DNA of 64,000 bases from JABGQS01 sp963666505 (GCA_963666505.2 CAXXXL010000001.1:186001-250000); one strand, 5' to 3'. Positions 25,690-35,929 are shown, numbered from the stretch's first letter. Notes: a model not told the origin generated them from the sequence alone. Translations and numbers: made by a program.

Positions 25690-27867
25690 GTGAAGAGAAA
25701 AAGATGTGTTTTAATCTCTGTTGTACTACTGCTATTTGCAGCTGCTGTTCTAGCGGTTATCTTTTCAAAACCTCAAGAAGACACATTCGACTTTTCGGTT
25801 CTAGATGTTGATAATATCCATTCCAAAATAGAAACTATTACCGATGAACCTTATTTCGGAAGGCTTACTGGCTCTAAAGAGAACAATGAGCTGCTTGAAT
25901 ATATTAAAGAAGAGTTCGAAGCACTTGGGCTCAAACCAGCAGGTGTCGGCGATACATACTATCAGCCACTTTCGCTTATTGTTCCCAAAACAGAAAACGA
26001 TCCCGTATTTAATTTAATGTCAGAAAACAACAAAGTGATAAGGGAGCTTTCTTTATATAAAGATTACAATTTGATTTCTTCAATGAATGGAGGAGGGATC
26101 GACTTTGAAGGAGATTTGCTCTTTGTAAAAGATAAACTCTTTAGTATAGAGCCCGGGCTGATAAAAGACAAAGTTGTTGTCATTGAAGCCGAAGAGCTCA
26201 GCTCCAGCGAGATTGGTTATGTAATCGAAAATAAAGGCAAAGGGATTTTCTGTTGCGCTGACTTCGAAAACGAAGGAAGGCAAAGAAAATACGAACAGCA
26301 AAAGAGTCTTAGCATGTCGGGCAAAACGGGAGAAGCTATTGCTGCCGGATATATTTCAGCTGAGGCATATGAATACTTACTTAGCTATTTTCATGATATA
26401 AATGGTGAAAAAGAACAAACAACAAACATCATCAGTAAAGTTACAATTAAAGCAGATATAAATTATCCAATCGTTGAAACTGCGAACATATTGGGCAAGA
26501 TTGAAGGAAGCTCAGACAGCGAAAAAGTCTTGATCATATCAGCGAACATTGACGGAGCCGGATGGGGTTTAAATGGCGATTACTTCGAAGGTGCTGCAAG
26601 GAATGCTTCGGGTCTTTCTATGCTGCTCGAGACAGCAAGGATTATTGCCAGTCAAGATTCACTGCCATATCAAACTATTGTTTTTATGGGCTTGAATGGA
26701 CAAGAGGAGGATTTTTCAGGTTCCAACTATTATGTGAACAATCCGTTGTTTTCACTTGAAAACTCAAAGATTGTCCACTTAGAAGCCGTAGGAGTACAAA
26801 CAGCAAACGGGCTTCTTGTTGCATCAGACAAGCAAGATGATATGGTACTAAGAGACTCAATAATAGATAAATCAGTTGATAAAGGTCTGCTGGTCAGGAA
26901 GTCGGTCGCAGGTGCTTGCGCAGTCAGCCCATTTGCAGAGGCCGGCGTGTCTGCCGTAATACTTTATGATACTAACATTACCTACAATGTCTATGCAGAC
27001 ACAATAGAAATAATTGATAATGATTATTTAGAAAACGCTTCGCTCGTTCTGCTGAACTATGTGGAATCAAACGCCTATCTTAACATGGGCGAAGGCTCTT
27101 TGAGCGGGTGGGATAAATTCATTGCAGTAGTTAGTTCTCCAATAAGGTTTGTTAAAAACATTTTCAGCGCAAGCACGGATACTGCTTCTTCGATAAGTGA
27201 AAACGGCTCCGTTTTGCGCACGTCCGTCTACAATAGCTTGCAGCTTCTAATATCAAGCCTGCTGCTCTCAATAATTGTAGGGATTACAAGCGGACTGTAT
27301 TCAGGCTACAGAAACAAAAGAAAGAGACTAGGCTCACTGGGGCCTCTTGTTTGGCTGTCTGTTCCAGATGTTTTGATAATTCTTCTTGGCTGGAAGATAA
27401 GCACTTTATATGGAATGAACCTGCCCGCAATGGAAGAAATATTACCTCTAAGCAATTTCATAATTCCAATGATCACTATGACCATAATACCCTCGATTTA
27501 TATTTCCAGGATTACTTTTATAACGGTTCAAGACGAACTTAAAAAAAGCTATCTGCGCAACTCAAAAGCTAAAGGCTTTTCTGGAAGAAGAATAATTTTC
27601 AGTGAACTGATGCCTGCCGGCATGTTCAAAATTATCGACTCATTGCCCACACTAATGACAATGCTTCTTGGCAACCTTATTGTCGTGGAGTACCTGTATA
27701 ATTATTTAGGCGCAGCATATTACCTAATCTATTTCTATAGCAATAAAGCATATTATGAGTTTATAGTTTTAGTCATAGCACTGGGTTTAATCTACACTAT
27801 TTTCACATGGGTTATTCAACTGATAGCTAAATCAGTAAATCCGGTAAAGCAAGAGGTGAAAAAATGA
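25690..27867 (+). CDS. Degenerate M28 peptidase domain fused to DppB-like permease
   Basis: A 725-residue fusion. TM1 is at 7-25. Residues about 40-470 are an extracytoplasmic M28-aminopeptidase-like domain. Residues about 515-715 are a DppB/OppB-type ABC permease with about five helices and an EAA loop (AKGFSGRRIIFSELMPAG). The peptidase site is lost: the HxD motif reads ANID, GADDNASG reads GAARNASG, the catalytic pair reads GQEED, and the final histidine motif reads AVSPFAEAG. It is therefore probably a binding rather than cleaving domain. GTG start. The stop overlaps the next permease gene by four bases. The operon encodes no separate substrate-binding protein. Confidence 0.85.
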   Translation: MKRKRCVLISVVLLLFAAAVLAVIFSKPQEDTFDFSVLDVDNIHSKIETITDEPYFGRLTGSKENNELLEYIKEEFEALGLKPAGVGDTYYQPLSLIVPKTENDPVFNLMSENNKVIRELSLYKDYNLISSMNGGGIDFEGDLLFVKDKLFSIEPGLIKDKVVVIEAEELSSSEIGYVIENKGKGIFCCADFENEGRQRKYEQQKSLSMSGKTGEAIAAGYISAEAYEYLLSYFHDINGEKEQTTNIISKVTIKADINYPIVETANILGKIEGSSDSEKVLIISANIDGAGWGLNGDYFEGAARNASGLSMLLETARIIASQDSLPYQTIVFMGLNGQEEDFSGSNYYVNNPLFSLENSKIVHLEAVGVQTANGLLVASDKQDDMVLRDSIIDKSVDKGLLVRKSVAGACAVSPFAEAGVSAVILYDTNITYNVYADTIEIIDNDYLENASLVLLNYVESNAYLNMGEGSLSGWDKFIAVVSSPIRFVKNIFSASTDTASSISENGSVLRTSVYNSLQLLISSLLLSIIVGITSGLYSGYRNKRKRLGSLGPLVWLSVPDVLIILLGWKISTLYGMNLPAMEEILPLSNFIIPMITMTIIPSIYISRITFITVQDELKKSYLRNSKAKGFSGRRIIFSELMPAGMFKIIDSLPTLMTMLLGNLIVVEYLYNYLGAAYYLIYFYSNKAYYEFIVLVIALGLIYTIFTWVIQLIAKSVNPVKQEVKK

Positions 27868-30164
27868 AAAAAACAAACATACCTCTAATCATTGCAATTA
27901 TAGTTATAATACTGATTCTTGCCGTTATGCTTTTCCCAAAGCTTTTTACGAACAAAAGCCCTTACAGCTTAAACAGGATGACTTTCTCACAGGAGAACGG
28001 AGAGAGTGTTGTGGAATCTGCGCCATTTGCGCCCTCAAAAGAATTCATATTTGGAACGGATGATATGGGCAGAGACATATATGCCTATATAGTATATGGT
28101 GCGAGGCTGACAATGCTTCTTGGTCTTATGGTTGCCCTAGGCCGCTTTATCATTGCCATACCAATTGCTTTTGCTGCAGGATTTGGGAACAGACCTGCTA
28201 AAGCTTTTATAAAAATATTCAGTGTCTTGTTTTCTGCTATTCCGGCAGTCCTTATCAGCATAATCATATTAAAACTCAAGTTTTTTATTAATCTTGACAG
28301 AACTAGGTCCATCATCTTCTTTATTCTTGTTCTTTCGCTAGTTGGATGGCCAAAAATTTCACGGCTTATTATGGAAAGAGTTGAAGAGTTAAACAGCCAG
28401 CCTTTCATTAAGAGTGAAGTAGCCATAGGAAAAAAGAGATTTAAAATTGCACTGGAAAACATTGTCCCTCATATCGCCCCGGAGCTCATAGTATTACAGC
28501 TAATGGAGGTGGCAAGATCCCTGGCAATGATTATGACACTTGGCATTTTCAGTGTCTTCATCGGAAACCTAAAATACGTGGAGGACCCTAGCTGGAGCAT
28601 ACTCAACTCTGCAAGTATAGGGTCAAATCCGGAATGGGGCAGGCTCAGCTTCTATAACGTAAGTTTCGAGCCTGAATGGGCCAGCATGCTGTCAACTTCA
28701 AGGAGTATGCTGGAAGCCGCTCCCTGGGCTATATTATTTCCTGCGCTGGCATTCTTTATAAGTATTCTGGCTTTCAATCTTCTTGGTGAGGGTTTAAGAA
28801 ACTCGATGCAAAGAAAAGACTCCAGAGTAATTCCAATAATAAGAAAACTTGTGACGTTAGATTTTATAAGCTTATGGAAAGGTTCCAGGGCATCATCAAA
28901 AATCAAGTTTGGTATAATAGTAATTCTAATCGCAGCTATTATATTTGTGCCGTATTTTACCGAGATGAACGATCATAAGTTAACCGCCGGTGACGATGAA
29001 CAAATATCATACGATCAAGTTGTGATTGGTACGCACGAAGCGCAAGAAACTGCTCAGATAATCACAAATAGTATGCGTGAAGCAGGTGTAGTACCGATAG
29101 AAAACGATAATTATTATTATGATTACGATATCGAATCATCAGTTATTCTTGAAGAGAACTCGGTCGAGTTTGTTAAAAAAGATATTTCTTTGTCTGCTGC
29201 GCTCAACAAAGATTTTGCTTTTTTATCAGCAGGTTCATTTAGCAACTCAGGCAGTTTATACAACGCAACACGGGAAGACCTTTTTAATATTGAAGACTAT
29301 TCCAAACTAGAGAATAAGTTTGTTCTTATAGATAAAGAATACTACGAAGATAAAGCGCTCGAATACTTTATAGATGAAATACAAAAAAACGTTCAGATTT
29401 ATGGAGTAGTGCTTATTGCAAGACACGGTGAAGAGATAAGCAATTTCTTTATAGAAGAAGATAACATTTTCATTATGCTGATTTCAAAAGACTTTGCATC
29501 ACAACTAAAAGGGTCTGACGAAATAACCGTCGATATAACAACAAAGATTGAACGTATTGGAACGACAGGCAGAAATATAATTGGCATATATGGAGATTAC
29601 CCTTCAGAAATTGAGAAAAAAGCTATAATGGTCGGTATGAATTATAACTATTCAAATGAAGAAGGCTCGCAAATTTTGCAGTTCAACCTGGATTTAATGC
29701 AAAAACTCTGCGAGACTTACGACAATCAAAGACTGATAATATTTGTTTTTGTAGACGGCACTATGAAGGAGGAGTACAACGGGATGTATAGTGTTTCTGA
29801 AGTTCTGCCTTACACTCCGTATAAAGTCGATGTTTATATCGACCTTACTCGCCTGCATGAGGCTGCCATTGACAGCATTGAGTTTAGCAACGCATTGGCT
29901 CCGTTTTCAAGACCATTTTCTTGGAGCATAGGCAACCAACTTGAAAAGATTTTCAACAAGAGAAGCATAGAATATTCTGAGCTTGATAAGATTCCGTTTG
30001 AAGATGAATACTATCTTACGCAAAGTGAAGCGCTAAACCTAATGTTTTATAAAAAAGGCATCGCAACGGTCGTTATAGGCTCAAATTCACCGGGCGAAAA
30101 GAAACATAGCATATACGATATCGGAAGCGCCGTACTGGAAGTTATAAATGAAAATAGCTATTGA
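27864..30164 (+). CDS. DppC-like permease fused to degenerate M28-like domain
   Basis: A 766-residue mirror image of the previous protein. A DppC/OppC permease occupies about residues 1-320, with GTDDMGRDIYAYIVYGARLT and an EAA-like loop near 190. A further TM helix lies near 345-365, then a C-terminal extracytoplasmic domain runs to the end. That domain retains the fold pattern of M28 (TGRNIIGIYG, then AIMVGMNYNYSN, ILQFNLDLM, IIFVFVDG), but no zinc ligands are visible. The two permease chains would thus each present a peptidase-like domain outside the cell. ATGA overlap with the upstream gene. Confidence 0.82.
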   Translation: MKKTNIPLIIAIIVIILILAVMLFPKLFTNKSPYSLNRMTFSQENGESVVESAPFAPSKEFIFGTDDMGRDIYAYIVYGARLTMLLGLMVALGRFIIAIPIAFAAGFGNRPAKAFIKIFSVLFSAIPAVLISIIILKLKFFINLDRTRSIIFFILVLSLVGWPKISRLIMERVEELNSQPFIKSEVAIGKKRFKIALENIVPHIAPELIVLQLMEVARSLAMIMTLGIFSVFIGNLKYVEDPSWSILNSASIGSNPEWGRLSFYNVSFEPEWASMLSTSRSMLEAAPWAILFPALAFFISILAFNLLGEGLRNSMQRKDSRVIPIIRKLVTLDFISLWKGSRASSKIKFGIIVILIAAIIFVPYFTEMNDHKLTAGDDEQISYDQVVIGTHEAQETAQIITNSMREAGVVPIENDNYYYDYDIESSVILEENSVEFVKKDISLSAALNKDFAFLSAGSFSNSGSLYNATREDLFNIEDYSKLENKFVLIDKEYYEDKALEYFIDEIQKNVQIYGVVLIARHGEEISNFFIEEDNIFIMLISKDFASQLKGSDEITVDITTKIERIGTTGRNIIGIYGDYPSEIEKKAIMVGMNYNYSNEEGSQILQFNLDLMQKLCETYDNQRLIIFVFVDGTMKEEYNGMYSVSEVLPYTPYKVDVYIDLTRLHEAAIDSIEFSNALAPFSRPFSWSIGNQLEKIFNKRSIEYSELDKIPFEDEYYLTQSEALNLMFYKKGIATVVIGSNSPGEKKHSIYDIGSAVLEVINENSY

Positions 30165-30219
30165 ACCAGCAAATCGTAATTTAGAGAAGAGGTATAAGCT
30201 ATTAAGCTAGCAATACACT

Positions 30220-31203
30220 ATGAGCGAAAAATTATTAGAAGTAAAAAAACTGAAAGTTTCCTTATATAACGACGGCTCAAAGCTGCCGATAATCCGTGGG
30301 TTTGACATATCTCTCAATAGAGGAGAAATCATTGGAATCCTGGGTGAATCCGGAAGCGGTAAAACAGTTTCGATATCAAGTATCATAAGATTATATGATA
30401 CTGATGAAGGCAGTTTGGACGGGGGCTCAATAATATTTGATGACGCTGATTTAACAAAGAAGAGCGAAAAAGAGCTTGAAAAAATAAGAGGAGACAAGAT
30501 AGCTTACGTTTTTCAAAACCCGACACAGGCTTTGCATCCGTACAAGCGTATCGGCAAGCAGCTGCAAACATTATTGAAAGTGCACGAAATTTCAAGAGAA
30601 AAGGATATTATTTTAGAAGCGCTTCGAGAAGTGGGTCTTAGTGATCCGGAATTGATATACGATAAGTATCCTTCCCAACTGAGCGCCGGTCAAAATCAAA
30701 GAATAATGATTGCGGGGTGTATTCTATGCAAGCCGGACCTATTGATTGCAGATGAGCCCACAAGTTCAATTGATGCATCTTTGCGAAAGAAGATACTCGA
30801 CCTGTTTATATATATAAATAAGAAATACAATATTTCGATTATAGTCGTTACCCATGATTTTGATATAGTAAAATACTTATGCAGCCGGTTAATAATTATG
30901 TATGGCGGCTTGAATGTAGAGCAGGGCGGTTTAGATGAGGTTCTAAAGTCGCCGCTGCATCCGTATACGCAAGAGCTGATAGCATGTGCGCAGTCGCTTG
31001 ACAGCGGCAATGAGATTCTTTACTCGCTTGAAGGAAGACCGCCGATACCGTTGGAGTTTGAAGATTCATGCCCGTTCTACAACAGATGTAAGTTTAAACA
31101 AGCCGAATGCCTGGAGCGCATACCCGAGTCTCTTGAAATAAACGGGAGAAGAGTGAGATGCATAAAGCCAGTTGTTGAGATCAGAAGCAAAGATTTCAAA
31201 TAA
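30220..31203 (+). CDS. DppD-like ABC transporter ATPase
   Basis: A 327-residue ATPase of the dipeptide/nickel importer type. Walker A GESGSGKT, Q-loop FQNPTQAL, signature LSAGQNQR (A for the usual G), Walker B LLIADEPTSS, H-loop THD. The C-terminal oligopeptide-transporter extension has the CPFYNRC...C...C cysteines that bind an iron-sulfur cluster in related proteins. It lies 56 bases after the second permease with only a weak ribosome binding site. It energises the importer at 25690-30164. Confidence 0.93.
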   Translation: MSEKLLEVKKLKVSLYNDGSKLPIIRGFDISLNRGEIIGILGESGSGKTVSISSIIRLYDTDEGSLDGGSIIFDDADLTKKSEKELEKIRGDKIAYVFQNPTQALHPYKRIGKQLQTLLKVHEISREKDIILEALREVGLSDPELIYDKYPSQLSAGQNQRIMIAGCILCKPDLLIADEPTSSIDASLRKKILDLFIYINKKYNISIIVVTHDFDIVKYLCSRLIIMYGGLNVEQGGLDEVLKSPLHPYTQELIACAQSLDSGNEILYSLEGRPPIPLEFEDSCPFYNRCKFKQAECLERIPESLEINGRRVRCIKPVVEIRSKDFK

Positions 31204-31213
31204 AGGAAGCGCT

Positions 31214-31999
31214 ATGAAAGAAAAACTGCTGGAAATAAAGAACCTATCAAAAAACTATTCTCATAAGAAAAACATCTATTCAAAGAACCGTGTTATTGAA
31301 GCGGTCAAGGATATTTCGTTTACTGTACAGTCTCAACAATCTTTAGGGCTTATTGGTGAGAGTGGCTGCGGGAAATCAACAGCAGCATATTTGATCTTAA
31401 GGCTTATAAAACCAAATAGCGGGAAAATATTTTTCGGGAATACGGATATAACTGAATTAAGCGAACGTGAAATGCAAAAGTACAGAAAGGATATTCAGAT
31501 TATATTTCAGCATTCCAGCGTTGTTCTGGATCCAAAAATGACAATCGAAGAGCTGTTAAAGGAGCCTCTGATAATACATAATATGGTTGAGAAAAACTTA
31601 ATCGACAGTGAAATTGACAGGCTTCTAAATATGGTGGGGCTTTCACCTTCGGAAAAAAGAAAGTTTCCAGACCAGCTAAGCGGTGGTCAAAACCAAAGGA
31701 TTATAATAGCAAGGGCTATAGCAACAAGACCGAAAATCATAGTTTGCGATGAGCCGGTATCGGCGCTTGATGTCTCGGTGCAGTGCCAAATACTTAACCT
31801 TTTAAAGAAGCTGAAAGAAGACTTGAAACTTACATATATCTTCATTTCTCATGATATCAAAGTTGTGAGGTTTATCTGCGAGAACATTGCAGTAATGTAT
31901 AATGGTGAGATCATAGAAACAGGGAAAACATCAGACGTCTTGAATAATCCGAAAAACGAATATACTAAAATGCTAATGAATATAGATTTGCAGCACTAG
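31214..31999 (+). CDS. DppF-like ABC transporter ATPase
   Basis: A 261-residue second ATPase of the importer. Walker A GESGCGKS, signature LSGGQNQR, Walker B IIVCDEPVSALD, H-loop SHD. The ATG at 31214 follows AAAGGAAG and the gene lies 10 bases after the DppD-like gene. The C-terminal extension is shorter than in classical DppF and lacks the cysteine motif. It ends the operon. Confidence 0.93.
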   Translation: MKEKLLEIKNLSKNYSHKKNIYSKNRVIEAVKDISFTVQSQQSLGLIGESGCGKSTAAYLILRLIKPNSGKIFFGNTDITELSEREMQKYRKDIQIIFQHSSVVLDPKMTIEELLKEPLIIHNMVEKNLIDSEIDRLLNMVGLSPSEKRKFPDQLSGGQNQRIIIARAIATRPKIIVCDEPVSALDVSVQCQILNLLKKLKEDLKLTYIFISHDIKVVRFICENIAVMYNGEIIETGKTSDVLNNPKNEYTKMLMNIDLQH

Positions 32000-32476
32000 A
32001 CATTTTAATGCATATCGAAAACATAATTTCAAATGTAGACTTCATTTCCCCAAATACTTATATTTATTCTAAACCTGCTTTAGAGTAAAAAAATACAGCT
32101 TTTTCAGCTGCATGTTCTCTTCCTCAACTTCTTCCATGCGTTTAGACCGATCAGCATGCATACCACCGGGGCCTGCTCCAGTGAAGCGGCAGTATGTTTT
32201 TGCTGCCGGTTTGATTGCGCTTTTATCTTCTCTTCAGTGTCAACTTTCAGGGGGAAGTCCATCATGAATCTACTCTACGTGTCCAATAAATCGGGGATAG
32301 TCGAGATTCCTTTACAGCCAAAAAACGTGGTTTTAAATAAGAAGCTATTTATGATATAATTGGCGTGCATTTACACTATCAACTTATTTTCATAACGGGA
32401 GTGTATTGCTATACAACCTGCTTCCCGAAAACATCAATAGGTGTGACTTTACAAAAAAATATGTGGAGGAATAGCT
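32000..32476. other. Intergenic region before the lipoprotein gene
   Basis: No supported gene. A TATAAT hexamer at 32355-32360, about 115 bases before the lipoprotein start, could be its -10 element, but no good -35 is seen. Confidence 0.35.
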
Positions 32477-33385
32477 ATGTTTATTAAAAAAATGTTGTTG
32501 CTGGTTTTAGCTTTGTTGCTTGTAGCTTTTTTGTTGATGGCCTGCAAAGTTCCGCCCGAGGAAAGGACTGAAGCCGATAATCTTGAAATTGAGAATATAG
32601 TAAATGAAGTCATTGAAGACCTTGACCAACACAGTTCAGAGGAGGAAGTGCCCGAACCAGAGCCCGAACCAGAGAAAGAAACGGTGGATATATCCGAAGT
32701 GCTAATGGGTATGTGGCCGTTTGAAGACCCAAAGTTGTCTGATTTTGGAGAACCTTTAGAGATATACATCGGCAGATCTAACATAGAAGAGGAACAAGGC
32801 TTTTTAGAATTTAAGTTTTGGTATGGACCTGCAGAGACAGCGGAGGATTTCCTGGAGGAAAAAGGACCGCTGCTTTTCGGTTATGTTCCTCAGCAGTGGT
32901 ATCATGTCGATGTGACAACGGCAAAGCTTAAAGAGGGAGTTGAAGTTACAGATATCGGAATCAACATCCAAGAGATAGATGAGGGCTTTGATTTTTACCT
33001 TATGATTAATAAGCCGAAACCGGATGAGATTGTCAAAGGCTGGTCGTTAAGTTACTTTTCGGAGCCAAAGAGCGCTTTGGAACACGAGCTTTTAACGGAC
33101 GAAAAGCTGATATATGAGGGCATAAATTATGATGTTGAGCTGAATGTTATGGAGCTATTTAAAACATGGAAGCTCGAGCACGGAGAGCTTTCAATGGTAA
33201 TAGACTGGTGTGATGTCGAGCTTGCAGATCAGCCTGGGTTTACGAAAACTCAGAATGAGGATACAAAATCTACCTTGTTTGAGTTTGAGTATCTTTCACC
33301 CACGGATGATTATTTTGATGTTGCTGGGGAAGGGTATGACCATGATGATTCGCTGTGGCAATTTAGATATAAAGTACATTTCTAG
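32477..33385 (+). CDS. Lipoprotein of unknown function
   Basis: A 302-residue secreted lipoprotein. Signal peptide with lipobox LLMAC (Cys near residue 22), then an acidic linker with PEPEPEPE, then a soluble domain of about 230 residues rich in acidic and aromatic residues. I do not recognise the domain. It is not a solute-binding protein of the Dpp type. It stands alone between two intergenic regions; the ATG follows GTGGAGGAAT. Confidence 0.75.
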   Translation: MFIKKMLLLVLALLLVAFLLMACKVPPEERTEADNLEIENIVNEVIEDLDQHSSEEEVPEPEPEPEKETVDISEVLMGMWPFEDPKLSDFGEPLEIYIGRSNIEEEQGFLEFKFWYGPAETAEDFLEEKGPLLFGYVPQQWYHVDVTTAKLKEGVEVTDIGINIQEIDEGFDFYLMINKPKPDEIVKGWSLSYFSEPKSALEHELLTDEKLIYEGINYDVELNVMELFKTWKLEHGELSMVIDWCDVELADQPGFTKTQNEDTKSTLFEFEYLSPTDDYFDVAGEGYDHDDSLWQFRYKVHF

Positions 33386-33807
33386 CGATTATTATAAAGC
33401 AGAGCTATTTTCATGCTCAGGTTGATTGGTGCTAAAAGCGTATTCATCTCAATTTAGACTTACACTGACCCCAAACCCGCCAAGGAAGACAAAGGTGTCT
33501 GCTTTTGAGTACAAACGCTCCACAATCTAAACTTGCCATATTGTGGTAAGCGATTTTGTGCTATTTTATTTCAGTCCTGCTTAAATACTATAATAAGCGT
33601 TTTGCATGGTTGACTATTCTAAATTTCTGAAAATGGCTGTCAGATTGACTTCAGCAGCAGGGTTAGGACAATTAGCGGCTAGAAAACACATTACTAATTG
33701 CATAAATCTGCATGATATTGTACAATGAATTTACAGAGTATTTCAATTCATAATAATTATTCTAATTCTAATCTAAGCCCTGAAATCTATAAAGGGGAGA
33801 CATATAA
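33386..33807. other. Intergenic region before the TIR-RyR operon
   Basis: Holds copy C of the dispersed repeat (33467-33531) and an AT-rich stretch that must contain the operon promoter. No clear -35/-10 pair could be assigned. Confidence 0.4.
33467..33531 (+). repeat. Dispersed hairpin repeat, copy C
   Basis: CCCCAAACCCGCCAAGGAAG, then ACAAAGGTGTCTGC, then TTTTGAGTACAAACGCTCC. Several stem positions have drifted. It lies 80 bases past the lipoprotein stop. Confidence 0.75.
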
Positions 33808-34011
33808 TTGAACAAACGCTGGATAGATAAAGAACGTATCGTTAGTTATATTGCACTTTTTTTTGAAACAGTAGTTTTAGTTGCTTGCATTATTTTAAAA
33901 GCTGCCCAATGGACAGATACTGAGTACTTATCTGTGAACAGTGCTGTATTGTTTTGCGGAATGGTTACTAGTATTGCTTTTACTGAGCTCGGTGATAACA
34001 ATACTATTTAA
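33808..34011 (+). CDS. N-terminal fragment of channel/RyR protein (frameshifted)
   Basis: A 67-residue frame with a TTG start 8 bases after AAAGGGGAG. It encodes one membrane helix (about 13-32) and the start of a second. It overlaps the next frame by 71 bases in a different register. Removing one T from the GTTTTG tract near 33950-33955 would join the two frames into one continuous helix (AVLFAEWLLVLLLLSSVIT). I read it as the true N-terminus of the next protein. The alternative is a separate small membrane protein. Confidence 0.6.
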   Translation: MNKRWIDKERIVSYIALFFETVVLVACIILKAAQWTDTEYLSVNSAVLFCGMVTSIAFTELGDNNTI

Positions 34012-35929
34012 ATCTCTTTCAATTGAGAAAAAACTCCTGGTCATTCTTGCTTCAATTGCGATATCCATAGGTGTGCTTGGGATGACTGATTTAGTTTTTA
34101 ACAATCAACTTGCATTCATAGATACAATTTACAAATCACTTCAGTTTTTTATTGGTGAGTTTGAGTACAGTTCACTTTACAAGCAGCCTGTTCCGCCAAT
34201 GATAAATGTTGCAAGGTTTTTGGCGTTGTTTGTTAGTTTCGGTTTAGTATTTACTATTATCGTAAAGCAGAAGATATATGCGCTGACTGTCAGATTATTT
34301 TACAGGGATGTAGTCATTATAACGGATGAGTCTAACGGGTTTATCGAAGATTTAGCAGGCAGCTTTGCAGGAAACGGCAGGAAAGTTATTTCAGTAGTTT
34401 TTGACGGCAATATAAATGAAACTAGCATCAAGTCGGGAGAGATACCAAGAGTCTCTATAAGTACGAATGATGATATTAAAATTTCTCTTAAAAAGTGTAA
34501 TGTAAAAAATTCAAAAGATATATATCTTTTATGCAGAGATACAAGTAAAAACGTGACTCTCTTAAAAGCTATATATGAAATGATCAGCCCATCATGTTCA
34601 GAGAATCCAGAACAAACCGCTAAGATAAAAGTTGAAACTGCACAGTTAAGTATAAACGAATTGATAAAAAAATACATACGAATAAAATCAGAGACCAGCG
34701 AAAATGATAAGGGACATTCTAAAAAAGGAAATAACACCTCGGTTTCATGCTACATACACTATCAAACTGACGAAGAAAGAAAATACTATGCGCTAGACAG
34801 AGTTTTTACAAACAGGACGGATGATTTTTCAACTTACTTTATCAACAGATATGATATATCAATACGTCAGATGCTGACGCAAATCAATATTGCGGAAAGT
34901 ATCGGTCCGGGTCGTCCTTTAATTAGCGAGTATAAGAAGAGGCTTGAGAACCTCAGTATTGGCGTATGCGGCTCCGGTGAGATGCTCAGCCGCACAATTG
35001 CAGAAATTTCGAAAAGCTGCGTGTTCAACTCAAAAGCGCCTTTATCTGTATTCCTGCTAACGGATGAAGAGCAGACTTATGAACTGACACCTGATTTGAA
35101 AAGTATAGTAAAACTTATTCCAATTAACATAAAAAACTTTGCCCAAAAGAAAATACAGCTAGAGTTGTTGTTTATATGCTCAGAAGATGAAAAGGAGATT
35201 CAATCGTTGCTCGAGAGAATCTTCCAGTTCGATATGCAGACGACTATTGGCGAATATCTCATACTAACACAAGGCAACGAAGTCGAGTACTCACTGCTTA
35301 TGGAATATATCAAGGGTCTCTTATCTCCGTATAAAAAAGGGAGTTTGAAGCATAACGGCGATAGAAGGTCTTTAGTATTCATAAGCAACATAAAGAATCT
35401 GATTCCGCAGGTAAGCACTTTTTATAAAAAATATGCCCCATCGGCAAAGCAGATACAACAAGCATACAACAGTGCATTTTCAGACAATGAAGCTCTTGAC
35501 TATAGCAGTCTTCCGGAAAGGTTCATTGATTCGAATATTCTAAGTAGCATGCATACAGATTTTATTATAAGTATTTTAGATTCGTGGATTGACGCAAACA
35601 GAATGACGGCTGGTAATGAAACTGATGCTTTCTTAAATGATACAAAGAAGCTGCTAGGTCTTCTCGCTGCTGCAGAACACGAAAGATGGTATAACGAAAG
35701 AGTGCTGCACGGTTTTGTTTACAGCGAAGAGAAAAGCAGACTATATTACAGAAACAACATGCTGAAACATTGGAGCAGCCTGAGTGAATCGCAGAAAAAC
35801 AGCAATATCATATACGTGCTCAATTCATCGTTAGCAAAACTGGATAAAGGTAGGAGCAGTTTAAAAACTACAAGTAATGCAATAGAGAGATTTACTTTTG
35901 AACGCCAGGAGGAAGACAATGAAATATAA
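33941..35929 (+). CDS. Channel-like membrane protein with Rossmann and degenerate RyR domains
   Basis: A 662-residue protein. About residues 1-120 contain three or four helices, with a segment resembling the pore region of two-helix channels (IYKSLQFF, VARFLALFVSFG). It is followed by an RCK/TrkA-N-like Rossmann region (DVVIITDESNGF), a second Rossmann-like region near 330 (IGVCGSGEMLS), and at about 570-610 a RyR-type repeat (AAAEHERWYNERVLHGFVY) whose second half has diverged. The overall order resembles bacterial NAD-binding/RyR potassium-channel-like proteins. The annotated GTG start has no ribosome binding site; the real start is probably 33808 with a frameshift between. It is the first gene of the TIR/RyR operon. 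Confidence 0.75.
   Translation: MLYCFAEWLLVLLLLSSVITILFKSLSIEKKLLVILASIAISIGVLGMTDLVFNNQLAFIDTIYKSLQFFIGEFEYSSLYKQPVPPMINVARFLALFVSFGLVFTIIVKQKIYALTVRLFYRDVVIITDESNGFIEDLAGSFAGNGRKVISVVFDGNINETSIKSGEIPRVSISTNDDIKISLKKCNVKNSKDIYLLCRDTSKNVTLLKAIYEMISPSCSENPEQTAKIKVETAQLSINELIKKYIRIKSETSENDKGHSKKGNNTSVSCYIHYQTDEERKYYALDRVFTNRTDDFSTYFINRYDISIRQMLTQINIAESIGPGRPLISEYKKRLENLSIGVCGSGEMLSRTIAEISKSCVFNSKAPLSVFLLTDEEQTYELTPDLKSIVKLIPINIKNFAQKKIQLELLFICSEDEKEIQSLLERIFQFDMQTTIGEYLILTQGNEVEYSLLMEYIKGLLSPYKKGSLKHNGDRRSLVFISNIKNLIPQVSTFYKKYAPSAKQIQQAYNSAFSDNEALDYSSLPERFIDSNILSSMHTDFIISILDSWIDANRMTAGNETDAFLNDTKKLLGLLAAAEHERWYNERVLHGFVYSEEKSRLYYRNNMLKHWSSLSESQKNSNIIYVLNSSLAKLDKGRSSLKTTSNAIERFTFERQEEDNEI

Noticed and set aside
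32156..32359. A 67-codon plus-strand frame upstream of the lipoprotein gene
   Set aside because: No ribosome binding site and no recognisable product.
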